This document shows, piece after piece, positions 1 to 10,272 of a DNA stretch of 64,000 nucleotides (the stretch's first letter is position 1; the number at the start of each line of letters is the position of its first letter). The DNA is taken from assembly GCA_032718475.1 (NCBI GenBank), contig JAUCBJ010008795.1:162026-226025 (forward strand), given 5' to 3'. The stretch comes from Nemertoderma westbladi. Lineage: Eukaryota > Xenacoelomorpha > Nemertodermatida > Nemertodermatidae. The position numbers were made by a program, and so were the translations under genes. The notes beneath the pieces are model-generated. The model saw only the letters and a list, made by a program, of their open reading frames with translations. It made no database searches and had not been told where the DNA came from.

Positions 1-1234
1 CTCCGTGGAAATCAGAATGGGTTCCGTAAAGGTCGTGGGACCATGGAGCCCATTTTGGCACTTAGAAGGATAATTGAAGAGTTATCAAAAAAGAAAGACA
101 GGCATCTGGCTGTTGTTATCTTTGTTGACTTCTTCAAGGCCTTTGATTCAGTCTCTCGCTCACGTATGTTCAGCATACTTTCATTATATGGGATTCCTGA
201 TGAAATTATTGCAGCAATCAGATGTATACGATGGTTCGACAACATTTGTGTCGACTGTTGACGGTGACACAGAACCATTTGAAGTGTTATGGGGCGTCCT
301 CCAGGGAGACACACTTGCACCATGCTTGTTCATAATTGTGGTTGACTATGTTCTACGCATGCCCTTAGATCATCATAATGATGATGGGGTGATGATAACT
401 CCACCTACTGGCTCCAGAAATCGAGGAAATCCTGCCAAGTACCTAACTGACCTGGACTTTGCTGATGACTTAGGAGTACTCTTAGAATCACTAGAGGGAA
501 CCCAACGGCTCCTCAGCTCATTAAAACAGGCTGCTTCTAGTGTTGGTCTTTTTATTAACTCCAGAAAGACCAACAGTCTGACAGTTAACTTTAAAAGTCC
601 TCAGCAAGTCTCTGATCGGTTGAGCATAAGCTCAAAGGATGGTATGCTTGAGCATGTGGACGACTTCTGTTACCTGGAATCATGGATCCGGAAGTCAGGT
701 GAGGACCTTCGACGTAAGGGAAAGGCATGGGCAGCCTTGAATAGGCTTTCCAGGATTTGGAAGTCACCGAGAATTAATCGGAAACTTAAGGTCCGATTAT
801 TTAGAGCAGCAGTAGTTCCAGTACTCCTCTATGGGATTCCATGCTGGGCTCTAACTGCTGAGGACACCAAATCTCTGGATGGCACATTCACAAGAATGCT
901 ACGCCGGGTTCATTGTGTCAAGTACAATGCACACATCTCCAACCAGACACTATATAACATTGGAGGTGTCTCATTGGTTCCCCCAAGCTTGACACTAGAA
1001 CAAAATCGCCTCCGCTTTGCAGGACATTGCTTTCGCCGTGAGGACCAGCCAGTGCATAATCTTGTACTTTGGCAGCCTCATGGAGTGAATAAGCATGGTG
1101 GACAGCCCATGACTTTCTTGAGACGCATCTTAAAGGACACTGGCCTTGAAGATGCGGATGATCTAGCAAATGTCATGGGTGATAGGGAGTTGTGGCGATG
1201 CAATTTTGTCGACAAGCCGGCACAGCATTCTTAA
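1..1234 (+). pseudogene. Frameshifted LINE reverse transcriptase, C-terminal two thirds
   Basis: The product would copy LINE RNA into DNA at a nicked target site. The frame is open from base 1 (NGFRKGRGT), so it began upstream. Visible RT motifs are VDFFKAFDSVSR (motif A, 121-160), GVLQGDTLAPCLF (from about 293, with QGDTLAP at 302), FADDLGVL (catalytic FADD at 458-469) and the later YLESWIRKSG and FRAAVVPVLLYG segments. The C-terminal region has YNAHISN, LRFAGHCFRR and LVLWQPHG and ends with a TAA at 1232-1234. The first part reads in frame 1 and the rest in frame 2; the switch lies near 223-228, implying one extra base or two missing bases. The endonuclease domain, if any, is outside the window. 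Apart from the frameshift the RT motifs are well preserved, so this copy is fairly young. Confidence 0.85.
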
Positions 1235-1278
1235 AAATGCAGCTGCAATGCAGCATGCCGATCCTAGTAGTAGCAGTA
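1..1278 (+). mobile_element. RTE-like non-LTR retrotransposon, 3' part (LINE copy 1)
   Basis: This is the 3' part of a LINE whose 5' end lies outside the window. It holds a broken reverse transcriptase frame, a short 3' UTR and an AGT-rich tail (ctagtagtagcagta near 1264-1278). A second copy ends the same way at 59365-59410 (gcagcygcaatgcarcatgccgat followed by tagtagtagtagtag, split here to show the shared end), which supports a simple-repeat tail rather than poly(A), as is known for RTE-type elements. At least four further fragments of this family lie in the window, all on the same strand. The clade assignment rests on the style of the C-terminal region (YNAHISN, LRFAGHC, LVLW, TGLEDAD) and is an inference. 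Confidence 0.85.
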
Positions 1279-1734
1279 CGGTCTCTAACTTACGATCTCT
1301 AACTTACGATCTCTAACTTACGATCTCTAACTTACGGTCTCTAACTTACGATCTCTAACTTACGATCTCTAACTTACGATCTCTAACTTACGATATCTAA
1401 CTTACGGTCTCTAACTTACGATCTCTAACTTACGATCTCTAACTTACGGTCTCTAACTTACGATCTCTAACTTACGATCTCTAACTTACGATCTCTAACT
1501 TACGGTCTCTAACTTACGATCTCTAACTTACGATCTCTAACTTACGATCTCTAACTAACGATCTCTAACTTACGAACTCTAACTTACGGTCTCTAACTTA
1601 CGATCTCTAACTTACGATCTCTAAACTTACGATCTCTAACTTACGATCTCTAACTTACGATCTCTAACTTACGATCTCTAAACTTACGATCTCTAACTTA
1701 CGATCTCTAACTTACGATCTCTAACTTACGATCT
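1279..1734. repeat. 14-bp minisatellite next to the LINE tail
   Basis: About 32 direct copies of a 14-bp unit (gatctctaacttac). A ggtctct variant recurs roughly every fourth unit, giving a loose 56-bp higher-order pattern. A few units carry single changes (gatatct, gaactct, an extra a giving ctaaac). The array begins directly at the end of the LINE tail. There is no spacer sequence, so it is not a CRISPR array. Confidence 0.95.
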
Positions 1735-2387
1735 GCCATTGATCCCATTTTTGATTGCGAACAATAACAAAGTTATCTATAAACCGGATTATTATTATAT
1801 TGTATATATATATGTATATATATTGTAATAATAAGTGCCTAACAATAAACAAGTTTTTATAAATGAGTTTAAGCAGATTCAATAAAAATCGACAAAAACA
1901 CTTTGTGTGGACTTTGCGCAGCATAGCTAACCATAACTAGTAGTAGATACTACTATTATAACATTAATATCTTTTCGAGTTCCATTGCACCGTTGTTGCC
2001 CTGAATCAAAACGTTTAGTTTTTGGTCTATTTCATACCCAGAAACCAAAATTTACATACATAATAATACACATACTTAGCGTCAACTTGTTCCAATTTTT
2101 AGCGCCACCTAGTATCACCCAATGATACAGATCAAGCCAAGTGCCGCTTTTTCTCTGCTCTTAATGTTTGTTAACTTTTCATCTGGTCCTGCCTCAAAAG
2201 TTTTACTTAAATGGCACGCACCCTGATTGCACTGTGGCCAATTGGCTGCTGATTGCACTGTAGCAAAAATGGTTAGCAATTGAATTTTAGACCAAGCGAT
2301 TGATGAGAGGTGTTAAAGACACTGCATAGTGTTTCCACCCGACCACTCATCACGTGGCTCGCCCCACAATAATATTATAAAGTTAAA
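1735..2387. other. AT-rich DNA without recognisable gene
   Basis: Holds a short TA dinucleotide run (about 1796-1830) and a locally repeated motif ctgattgcactgt (2221-2265). I see no coding signal. An 18-base string (acgtggctcgccccacaa, 2352-2369) recurs in inverse orientation at 50174-50191. Confidence 0.6.
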
Positions 2388-2693
2388 TTATCTGAAAGTT
2401 TGTAATGTTTGTAATTCGCCAGTTTGGTTTCGGTTAGCTATGGTATTGTTGCGATTTAATCGCCGCTTCCTTCTGACTTTCTCTATGAAGGTTGTCAGCA
2501 GTGTGTAGGCTCTGTGCAGCGTAAGGAAGGCAGTACATATGACAGCGGCTGTAGTCCAAACTGAAGTCGCGTAGACCTCAATGATTTCGGTATACACCGC
2601 CGCGTTGAAGTTAACAAATATTTCAATCCTCGAAGCCCTGACCCCCGATGGAAATATCCTAGTACTGCTGTACATGTTCAGTATAGATTGAAT
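2388..2693 (-). CDS. Possible terminal exon of an unknown membrane protein
   Basis: Read on the minus strand, an acceptor-like tttacag (plus 2694-2700) precedes a 100-codon open stretch ending in TAA at 2388-2390; the first ATG is at 2673-2675. The predicted peptide has a mixed N-terminal part, a hydrophobic segment that could span a membrane (about SVWTTAAVICTAFLTL), then a basic run (EKVRRKRRLNR), an order that would fit a cytoplasmic tail after a transmembrane helix. Base composition is more balanced than the AT-rich flanks. I do not recognise the family. No neighbouring exon or polyadenylation signal is convincing, so chance cannot be excluded. Confidence 0.28.
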   Translation of the reverse strand: MQSILNMYSSTRIFPSGVRASRIEIFVNFNAAVYTEIIEVYATSVWTTAAVICTAFLTLHRAYTLLTTFIEKVRRKRRLNRNNTIANRNQTGELQTLQTFR

Positions 2694-4380
2694 CTGTAAA
2701 GGAAATTATTACTTGCATTACTCATTTAATATAGTAAGTTTTGTACAAATTATTTGTAGTCACATCATAATATCATATTCAGATACTTTTGTTTTAACCA
2801 AGAAGAATGCTGAATTTTGCATACGGGACAATGATAACAGCACGCCATCATTATATTAACTGTGTGTAAGTTAGTTACCGAGAGAAAGCCGCCCCAATAT
2901 TAGATTATTACAACAACATATCCATTGGGTAAGAAAGTGGAGGAGAGCCAGCCCGTCTCTTAATTTTTTACTTTATATTACGCGATCAATTTTCACTCAT
3001 CTCGTCATGAACCCAACATGTATGTAACCTTTTGTTAAATTTGTTGGCTATGCGTTTGAGGTTGTTTGGGCGGAGTGTGGTAGGCCTACACTTTTCATAC
3101 TTAAATATTTTGGTTGTGAAATGTTACAGGGCATAGCGATCTGAGATATTTCATTTATATTTTATTATGAGAGGAAGAAGAACATACAACGTTATTTACT
3201 ATGTAACAAAATAATTGTTTTCGGGTTTAACTTGGAAGCCTCCCCAAATAGTTGATATACAATTATATTTAAAATTATTTCCATGGTCATGGTCATTCAC
3301 CCGTCTTTAGTTAGAAATTTGTTTGCATGAAAGACAGTTTAGTTTAGTTTTTACTGATTTATTATCTCTTATCTGACTGGGGTAATAATAAAGGATAGGA
3401 TAAATGGAAGCAAAGTGTGACAGTAACAAATATTTCCCCGTCACCCTAGCATGTCTTAAGTATATGATATATCAAAGGGGGAAGTTTGGATTCACTGCAT
3501 AAATGCAGTTCACCAAACTTCCCCCGAATGCACACTGTAACTTCCCCCTTCCCACAAATATCCACTGTTGAATTAATTTGAAGCGATATAATAAGTACAA
3601 AATTGTGCGAGTTTTTAATTGTGTGGTCCAATTGTTATTTGATTTCTATTTATTATTTAAAGTGCATTTAATATCACACTGGTTTTTAGAATATTATACT
3701 ATACAACCTTATGTTTTATTAATTTACCCAATCGAAGCCTCATAAGGGCCGGTTATTTGTACGCATATCCCCTAATGCGCTCAGTAAGGTTCAAACAACA
3801 TATTAATATGAAAATAAAGTATCTGCAAAGAAAATAACCCAATACTATATAATTTGACCTTATTAAAAAATTTGCACTTTTGCACACTTATTTGTACAAG
3901 TGCACTTTAGCAGATCGTAATGGTGGCTCTTATTTAACAAACTTATGTTTATCCTTTGCCGATCTACGATAGTGTATGATCAAGTGTCAGTCGCTAAAAG
4001 TGTCAAAAATCCAATTTAATAAATCTGGATTTGCGATTTTGGACCATATTCATGGACATTTTAAGTCACTTTATAGACATAAAAAGTTAAACAAATGTTA
4101 CGATTATAGTTAGAAATCATTCCAAACTACATTTTAATCCAAAAAATAACATTCTACGATGAATAGAACTGGAAATAATAGTGTTTGAAATATCGAAAAA
4201 ATGTTCACTATTTAAGTGCATTTTGCACTAAGTGCACATGCGTCTTTTCCCAAGTTGTATCCTATTTCACACACTACAATCTATTCTCTATCCAATGAAA
4301 AAAGTTTCAGATTAAACGGCCCTCTAGAACCGAAGTTATTTATGTTTAAAAATAGTCACTCGAAAATTTCAAATTCTATT
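2694..4380. other. AT-rich DNA, no gene seen
   Basis: No coding region is supported. A small hairpin at 3477-3525 is listed separately. One TAGGCCTA palindrome occurs near 3081. Confidence 0.6.
3477..3525. repeat. 49-bp hairpin with G/C-run arms
   Basis: The arms gggggaagtttgg (3477-3489) and ccaaacttccccc (3513-3525) are perfect complements. Inside them actgcat and atgcagt form a second stem. The GGGGGAAGT core resembles the end arrays of the element at 13953-15097. Confidence 0.85.
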
Positions 4381-4453
4381 GGTCACATAGTCTAGTGGTT
4401 ATCAATCACGTTAATGAAACCTAAGTTCGTGGGTTCGAAACCCAATATTGACC
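4381..4453 (+). other. tRNA-like sequence, probable SINE head or tRNA pseudogene
   Basis: A 73-base segment has a Pol III A-box-like tagtctagtgg (4388-4398) and a B box gggttcgaaaccc (4431-4443) at normal spacing. The ends ggtca and tgacc pair like an acceptor stem, and the T stem gtggg/cccaa pairs over four bases. The D and anticodon stems do not pair and position 33 is not T, so a working tRNA is unlikely. No duplicated flanks were found. Confidence 0.5.
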
Positions 4454-5935
4454 TGACCATTCTTAATTTTTTTGCAAAAAAAATTATTTTTACTTTTTCA
4501 CTAAAATCGCTCTAACTTCGGTTCTGGTGGTCCAAATTCAATAAAATTGGTATATTCTTTGCCGTAATTTTTTTCTTAATCTTTTGAGAAGGGGTTATTT
4601 TTGGCCCCAAAAAAATTAAAAAAAAGGGCCAAAATAACGCGATATTTTTCGACCCTTAAAATTCGTAATTTTAATTATATATGTTAAGATAAAAGATAGC
4701 GGAGTTAATTTGATACTTTTTACAGGTACTTTTGGCGCAATACGCTAAATTATAATGGAATAGCGATTTGTTAAAAAAAAAAATTTTTCGTCCCTTTTTA
4801 TAAATATTATATTTCACACGATCGCCTGCCGCTCCAGTTTTATAATACCTCCAGCGCTGTGATTAACGCTGTTAGATAGATAATTTAACGCACTATAAGT
4901 CTGTGTAAACAAATCTCCCGTAAGTTAAGTAGTTTTCGAGCTAGACGATTTCCCGCGAAGCAAGTTTGAAGCGCAAAATTATAATTTTGGCCCTCATTTT
5001 TTAATATCATCCTTGGAGCAAAACCGATAGCATATTTGAATTCCCCGTATGGATATTGACTGTATAGAATGTACCTTAACCAACTAAAGTTAAAAATAAA
5101 AAATTATTCGATAAAAACTACTTTACAAATTCTGGCCCTTTTTGGCCCCTATTGCCGACATATTTTTTGTACCCCCATTCGATAGGAACGTAGCCCCAAT
5201 GGTCTTCTACGAGTTTCATAAAAGAATTAGTGGATTCCTACCCGCGTTGTCGAATTAAACATTTCAGAAATAAGTTTTCCAAAAAAGACGGACAAAAACG
5301 TACAAATTTACAGCCCCTTTTTCCACCCGAAATTTTAATAAATATCTTACCCCCATTCGATACGAAGGTAGTACCACTCTTCCCCTTTCCAACCGCGTTA
5401 CTTTCGTCCCCGTACGATTAATATTAGCCGAGTTATAGCCGATCCCGCAAAGTCATTTTGTCCGTTTTTTCAACTTTGACGGACATTTTCGGAAAAAAGG
5501 CGTGGTAATCTTTTTTGAAAAAAAAAACGAATTCACTAATTAATCCCTTCTATCGTATCCCGGCGTCGGCTAAGCAATAACCTAGGGTTTTTTCGAGCCA
5601 CTGTAGAGCGCCTTTCAAAAAAATTTTAAAATTGTCGAAAAAATGACGGTTTTTTGTCCGCCGTGTCCGTCGAAGGGTTATATTTCATAATGTTAGAGTT
5701 GCTAATATGTTAGAATTCCGAGCCGCTCCCCTGGTGAGAAAATAAAAAAATTTGGTCAGTTCCTTCATCGAAAAGTCCCCCAGAATCCCAAGTTAACCTA
5801 TATAGTTAGCGAGGGCCTGCGGCTTTAGGAGCGGCCGCGGTATTCACCTCCCTCATAGCGGCCGCGGCGGTGTTGCGTCAAATGGAGAAATATTTATCCC
5901 ACCAAGCGAGTTAATGTAATGATTCACTCAAATGA
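4454..5935. other. No gene; old dispersed repeat debris
   Basis: Long A and T runs. Related phrases such as acccccattcgata(g/c)gaa occur twice (near 5174 and 5350) and gacggac recurs nearby, suggesting degraded internal repeats. A GC-rich patch with two gcggccgcgg strings lies at 5830-5870. No coding region is supported. Confidence 0.5.
4594..4638. repeat. Imperfect hairpin
   Basis: gttatttttggccc (4594-4607) and gggccaaaataac (4626-4638) are inverted copies around an A-rich loop, with one extra T in the left arm. Confidence 0.7.
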
Positions 5936-6023
5936 TTAATATTTATGTCGAATAAGGGTCTTGAGCATCGGCTATTATTGATAATAGCAGTGGCTTAAGA
6001 ACCGTACTCGTCATAAATATTAA
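5936..6023. repeat. 88-nt bulge-free hairpin
   Basis: The arms 5936-5978 and 5981-6023 are 43 bases each with a 2-base loop. They match as inverted repeats at 35 of 43 positions with no gaps; one mismatch would be a G-U pair in RNA. The outer 12 bases (ttaatatttatg) match perfectly. The size is that of a small MITE or a microRNA-like precursor; nothing in the flanks decides between them. Confidence 0.75.
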
Positions 6024-6382
6024 TTATTTAAGTTAGTTACACCATGGAACAATACCATGGTTATAAATACTCTAGGCTAAATTAGTTTTCACTATGAAAT
6101 GGAAATGAAAAAATATATAAAACAATCGGGGGAATAAGGTTGCCTTTTTATAATTACTTTCTTCTTATTTCCCGAGCAGGCGCATCAAGCAGGTCAATAA
6201 CTAGATATTAAATAAATAAAGTAGTTCATATAATGTACAATATTTAACAACATTTAATTGTATCAATATTTGCAATTATTACAAGAGGTTGATTAACCAC
6301 GAGGTTGATAATTGTGATTCTACCAAGATTCTGATGTGATCAAACTAATAGTTATAATGTTATTATACTCCTCCTCATTAAC
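6024..6382. other. AT-rich spacer up to the TTAA site
   Basis: No coding region or structure seen, apart from a repeated ccatgg pair near 6043-6060 and the TTAA at 6379-6382 that flanks the next element. Confidence 0.5.
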
Positions 6383-7607
6383 CCTATTACCACAGGGGGG
6401 GGGGGGGGGGGGGGGTCGAATCGGCCCCTTCCTAGTTTTTAATTGCTGTATCTATGCAACCACATTATGTACCAGCCCAATTTTTACGACAATTAGTCAA
6501 ATTAAATGGCGCATCTTTTGCATAAAACGGCGTTGCAATTAGATTTCAACTTTTCGATGTGGGTGCCACCTCAAAATTTGGTCCCAAGCAGAACTTTTTT
6601 TAAAAATTTTCGAATTTTACAAGGTCATTTGTGAGTTAGTAATTATTTATGTTGGGGCTTTTTTTATTGATTCTGATTCGTATGGAGCACTCTCCTACTC
6701 TATATAAGTATGTAAGGGAAGTGGTGCGTCATTTTTGGTGCACTATAATTAGGGCGTGGCACTTCAAATTTTCAAAATTGCAATGTTCGTTAAATACTCA
6801 GAAGTTTTGATTTCAACGCATTTTTATGGGTTTTCTGGCCTGCTTAATCGATTGAAAGTAATATATAAGACTCAATTCTTAGTGGTACATCATTTTTGGT
6901 GCACCAAAATTAGGGTGTGGCAAGTAGGCTTACTTCAAATTTTAAACATTACGATATTCAGAAAATACCACAAGTTTTTCAATCAACCAATTTTTATAGG
7001 ATATCTGGACCGCTGAATCGATTGAAAGTAATATTGAAGCTTCAAGTCTTAGTGGTACGTCATTATTGGTACACCACAATTAGGACGTGGTACTTTTTCA
7101 AAATTTGAATAAGTGCCACTCTCTAGTTTTGGTGCACCGAAGCACTAAGTCTTCAGGCTTCGATAATATTTTCATCGATTCAGCGGTCCAGAAAACCTAT
7201 AAAAACGCTTTTAAATCAAAAGAAGGGGGTATTTTCCGAATATCGTATTTTTCAAAATTTGAAGTGCCACGCCCACTTCTTAGGTGCACGAAAAATAGCA
7301 TCCCGTTCAATTTTAGGAAATGGAATATAATCACATTCGATTCAGCGTAGTGAAAAACCTACTAATGCTAGACTACAATGCCACACTATCAGTTTTTAGA
7401 ATATCAAAAAAATTTACATTTTGTCTTGGGACTACTTCTATTTTTCATGAAAATTATTATAACCACCTTATGAAATTTTCATTTTTTTGGATTTGAAAAT
7501 TTTCTTCGATAATTTTTTCACCTACAGTACAACAATACAGTGTGGGGGGGGCGAATCGACCCCCCGCCAGTGCTGCTAATGGTCTAAACACCCCAGTGGT
7601 AATAGGG
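6383..7607. mobile_element. Non-autonomous piggyBac-like element (TTAA duplication)
   Basis: The ends ccctattaccac (6383-6394) and gtggtaataggg (7596-7607) are perfect inverted repeats, each flanked by TTAA (6379-6382 and 7608-7611). TTAA targets with ends starting CCC are characteristic of the piggyBac superfamily. Inside each end lies a G/C run (20 Gs at 6396-6415) and a related gtcgaatcggcccc-like motif. The core has internal repeats of about 160-180 bp: two direct copies (about 6750-6910 and 6920-7080) sharing tcgattgaaagtaatat, and an inverted copy at about 7140-7300. No transposase frame is present, so it would depend on an enzyme from elsewhere. It sits just 5' of a LINE fragment. Confidence 0.75.
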
Positions 7608-7650
7608 TTAATGGTAGACCTTCTCCATGCAGCTCAGTGGAACCTTTGCT

Positions 7651-7840
7651 GCTCTAGAGCTGCTCTAACTGAGAAGACGCCATGTCTCTGGATGAACGTT
7701 GCCTACGATGCACACATAAGCAATGATGTGTTATACAACTAAGGCAACATCTCATTGTCAAGACCCTCAACTAACTTCCTCAAACGCCTACTCAAGTACA
7801 CAGGACTTCTGACTTCATCACGCCTACTCAAGTACACAGG
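7651..7840 (+). pseudogene. Degraded LINE fragment (copy 2)
   Basis: The translated order CLWMN, YDAHISNDVLYN, stop, GNISL, NFLKRLLKYTGLL parallels the C-terminal region of the LINE at the window start (SLDGT, YNAHISNQTLYN, GGVSL, TFLRRILKDTGLE). The segment between SLV and TFLRR is deleted, as are about ten codons before YNAHISN. The in-frame stop and deletions make it non-functional. Its last part merges into the tandem array that follows. Confidence 0.65.
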
Positions 7841-8089
7841 ACTTCTCAAGTACACAGGACTACTCAAATGCACATGACTACTGACTTCCTCACGCCTACT
7901 CAAGTACACAGGACTTCTGACTTCCTCAAACGCCACTCAAGTACACAGGACTTCTAACTTCCTCAAACGCCCACTCAAGTACACAGGACTTCTGACTTCA
8001 TCACGCCTACTCAAGTACACAGGACTTCTCAAGTACACTGTACTACTCAAGTACACAGGACTACTCAAGTACACAGGACTACTCAAGTT
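7772..8089. repeat. Minisatellite apparently derived from LINE coding sequence
   Basis: A mixed array of an 18-bp unit (ctactcaagtacacagga) and a longer unit that adds cttctgacttcatcacgc or cttctgacttcctcaaacgc. The first unit, read in the LINE frame, gives NFLKRLLKYTGLLT, matching TFLRRILKDTGLED of the LINE C terminus. The array is thus best explained as local amplification of that coding stretch. It has no spacers and no open frame of interest. Confidence 0.8.
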
Positions 8090-8236
8090 GTGGAAATATC
8101 TCACTTTATATAGCTATTTGTACATTAGTTTTTCGTAAAAATCTTTAAAAATTTCGATACATTTGCTTTGATTCTACGATTTAGTTTAAAACTGTATTTA
8201 CCATATCTAATATATTTTGGCACTCTTACATCACCT

Positions 8237-8309
8237 CGTCCAATAGCCCGGTAGGTTAGCGCGTAGGTCGTGCGTATATTAGGTCAAGGGTTCGAATCTC
8301 GTTCGGTAA
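8237..8309 (+). other. tRNA-like sequence, probable SINE head
   Basis: An A-box match tagcccggtagg (8244-8255, one base off the consensus) and a B box gggttcgaatctc (8288-8300) lie at tRNA spacing. The acceptor ends do not pair, so this is a Pol III promoter relic rather than a tRNA. The region downstream to about 8410 may be the SINE body, but no tail or target duplication was found. Confidence 0.5.
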
Positions 8310-9476
8310 ATTTGTATTTCGATTTCGCTAAAAATAGCTGAGCCAATAGCGTGCGTACAACAAATAGAACTGATTAGCTGGGCCAATGAAATGTGTTAAA
8401 TAATTTATTGGAATGTTGTGGAACCGGTTCTAGTGCGATTCCATGCCTCGAATTTACTATAAATGGTGCCATTTGCCCTTTAGTTATCACTGTTTAAGTT
8501 CTCACTTATACTTATTCTTAACTAATCATTCTACACTTATCAGTTAGAAATTTGTACTTACACTTCTTTAGTTAAAGTTTTGTTATTTGTAAAACCCTTT
8601 AGTAATTTGTTTAAACTGTTTGATTACGTTAAAAATATACTGAAAACTCAGAACATGAAGCTTTTAGCGTATCTATCTTGAGACAGCCGACATTAGAAGG
8701 ATGGCTGCCTAAATATTTAGGCCACAGCAACGCAAGGGGGAGGAATGCCCGCAACGCATAAGGGACCCACACTATTCGACCACGCCGCCGCCCACTTGGA
8801 ACATGACGCATCAGCCTGAGAGTGCCCAGCCCATGTCCGAGGTAAGACTTTGTTCGATGCCTTTGCCCGCCGTAAGACTGTAGATCAGGGTGAAGTGTGA
8901 TGACGTCCTGGGACGCCGTAAAATGTAGGAGTTAAATATCTCGGATCCAGACAGAAACCCCACGGTTGATCTGCATCGTACACAGGTGCGAGCTGGTGCT
9001 GTTTGTTAGTGCGCGCAAGTACACTAGGTGCAAATAGCACACTCTATAATTTGGTGACTTTACCGTACTAGCGATTCAGAACTGGGTAGCGCTGTAGGCT
9101 TTGCTGTCAACTGATCTGTCTGGGTTTGACGTATTTACTCAGGCAAAGGGCAGCTTTCTGCTACCGGCACGCATTTAGGCTAAAGGACGGTTACTAACAC
9201 CCTACCGCGCCCTTGCCACGTACTGCTAGGTATTTCCTGTATACCACCGCGGCAACAAAATTCTAGAATCAAATTACATACCAGATGAGCTAGTGGTACG
9301 GTAGCAAAATTAACACCCTATTCTCTATTTCACAATCAGAGTCTGGTATCAGGTGCCGATTACGGGCGTAGTTACTAGTCAGTCAGTCAGTCATTCGTCT
9401 TTAATAAGATTAAGGAACAGACATCGTAAGATAACCATTGTGATAAATGTAATTTTGTCAATTGTGAAAAAATACG
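8310..9476. other. No recognised gene; locally GC-richer stretch
   Basis: Around 8630-9250 base composition is more balanced than elsewhere. It contains a TATA-like ctataaatgg (8457-8466), a good splice-donor-like gaggtaaga (8839-8847) and a ttggtgac (9053-9060) reminiscent of retroelement primer sites. Short open stretches on both strands match no family I know. A run of tcagtcagtcag is at 9380-9395. Confidence 0.4.
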
Positions 9477-9515
9477 TGTAATTTATGTTACTGTTGGGGA
9501 GTAACATAAATTACA
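9477..9515. repeat. Perfect 16-bp inverted repeat
   Basis: tgtaatttatgttact (9477-9492) and its exact complement (9500-9515) flank the 7-base loop gttgggg. Confidence 0.9.
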
Positions 9516-9972
9516 TTTCGCAAACTAACACCTCTCCCAGGGGTTTGTCCGGCTAGTAAATCATCACCAATCTTTATCTTCTACCTTTAGTTCATAAATT
9601 ATATGATTTAAATTCAAAGTTTCAGAAACAATTTGCTCTGTTTGAGGGGGGACTAATAAGATTCAATTAAAGTAATGTTCTAGAATTGAATACTATAATA
9701 AATTGTAGAGTAAGATGTAAGTTAATGGTAGATTTATAAATTATTGCTCTGATGTCATGCACCAAATTTCAAATTTCGGCAATCAGAAGGTATAAGCCGT
9801 AATTGAATTTTAAATAGACTTAATACATCTACAATTTGTTAACACCAATTAAGAAATATCAAATGCTGTAATGATAGCCAAGACTTACGCTTTTCCTTTT
9901 TATTGTAGGTTTTCCGATTTAATGAAAAATATTCCATACGTTGTAATTTGTGGCTTGTTGGGAACAACTATT
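9516..9972. other. AT-rich DNA, no gene seen
   Basis: No coding region, repeat or RNA gene is supported here. Confidence 0.5.
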
Positions 9973-10085
9973 CTTGGTTATGATAAAGATGTTACTAATT
10001 GTTTATACTTGGTTATGATAAAGATGTTACTAATTGTTTATACTTGGTTATGATAAAGAGGTTACTAATTGTTTATACTTGGTTT
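9973..10085. repeat. 35-bp tandem repeat, about 3.2 copies
   Basis: Copies start at 9973, 10008, 10043 and 10078, each with cttggttatgataaaga followed by ttgtttata further on. The sequence is unrelated to the large 35-bp satellite at 15.6-46.6 kb. Confidence 0.95.
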
Positions 10086-10104
10086 TGAGACTGGGTCTGT
10101 CACG

Positions 10105-10169
10105 CCATGGAATGCTATATAGAGATTATATAGAGACTATATAGAGAATCTCTATATAGCATTCCATGG
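10105..10169. repeat. Perfect 21-bp inverted repeat
   Basis: The left arm (10105-10125, starting ccatggaatgctatat) and right arm (10149-10169, ending gcattccatgg) are exact complements around a 23-base loop that itself repeats tatatagaga. Confidence 0.9.
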
Positions 10170-10272
10170 TCACCCATAAGAATGGATTATAGTTGAGCTG
10201 TTTATGAAACTTGAAGTTTTAGAAATAATAAATAATATTGTAATAAGTTGTTCAGAAATGGAAAAAATTAAG

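Noticed and set aside
918-1169. Minus-strand frame under the LINE reverse transcriptase
   Set aside because: Shadow of the plus-strand coding sequence, whose motifs are unmistakable.
4381-4453. Functional tRNA gene
   Set aside because: D and anticodon stems do not pair and the anticodon loop lacks T33; only the ends, T arm and Pol III boxes fit.
8413-9060. Possible solo LTR (tgttgtggaacc start, TATA-like box, ttggtgac after the end)
   Set aside because: No second copy, no target duplication and no polypurine tract seen; the resemblance to a primer site is only eight bases.
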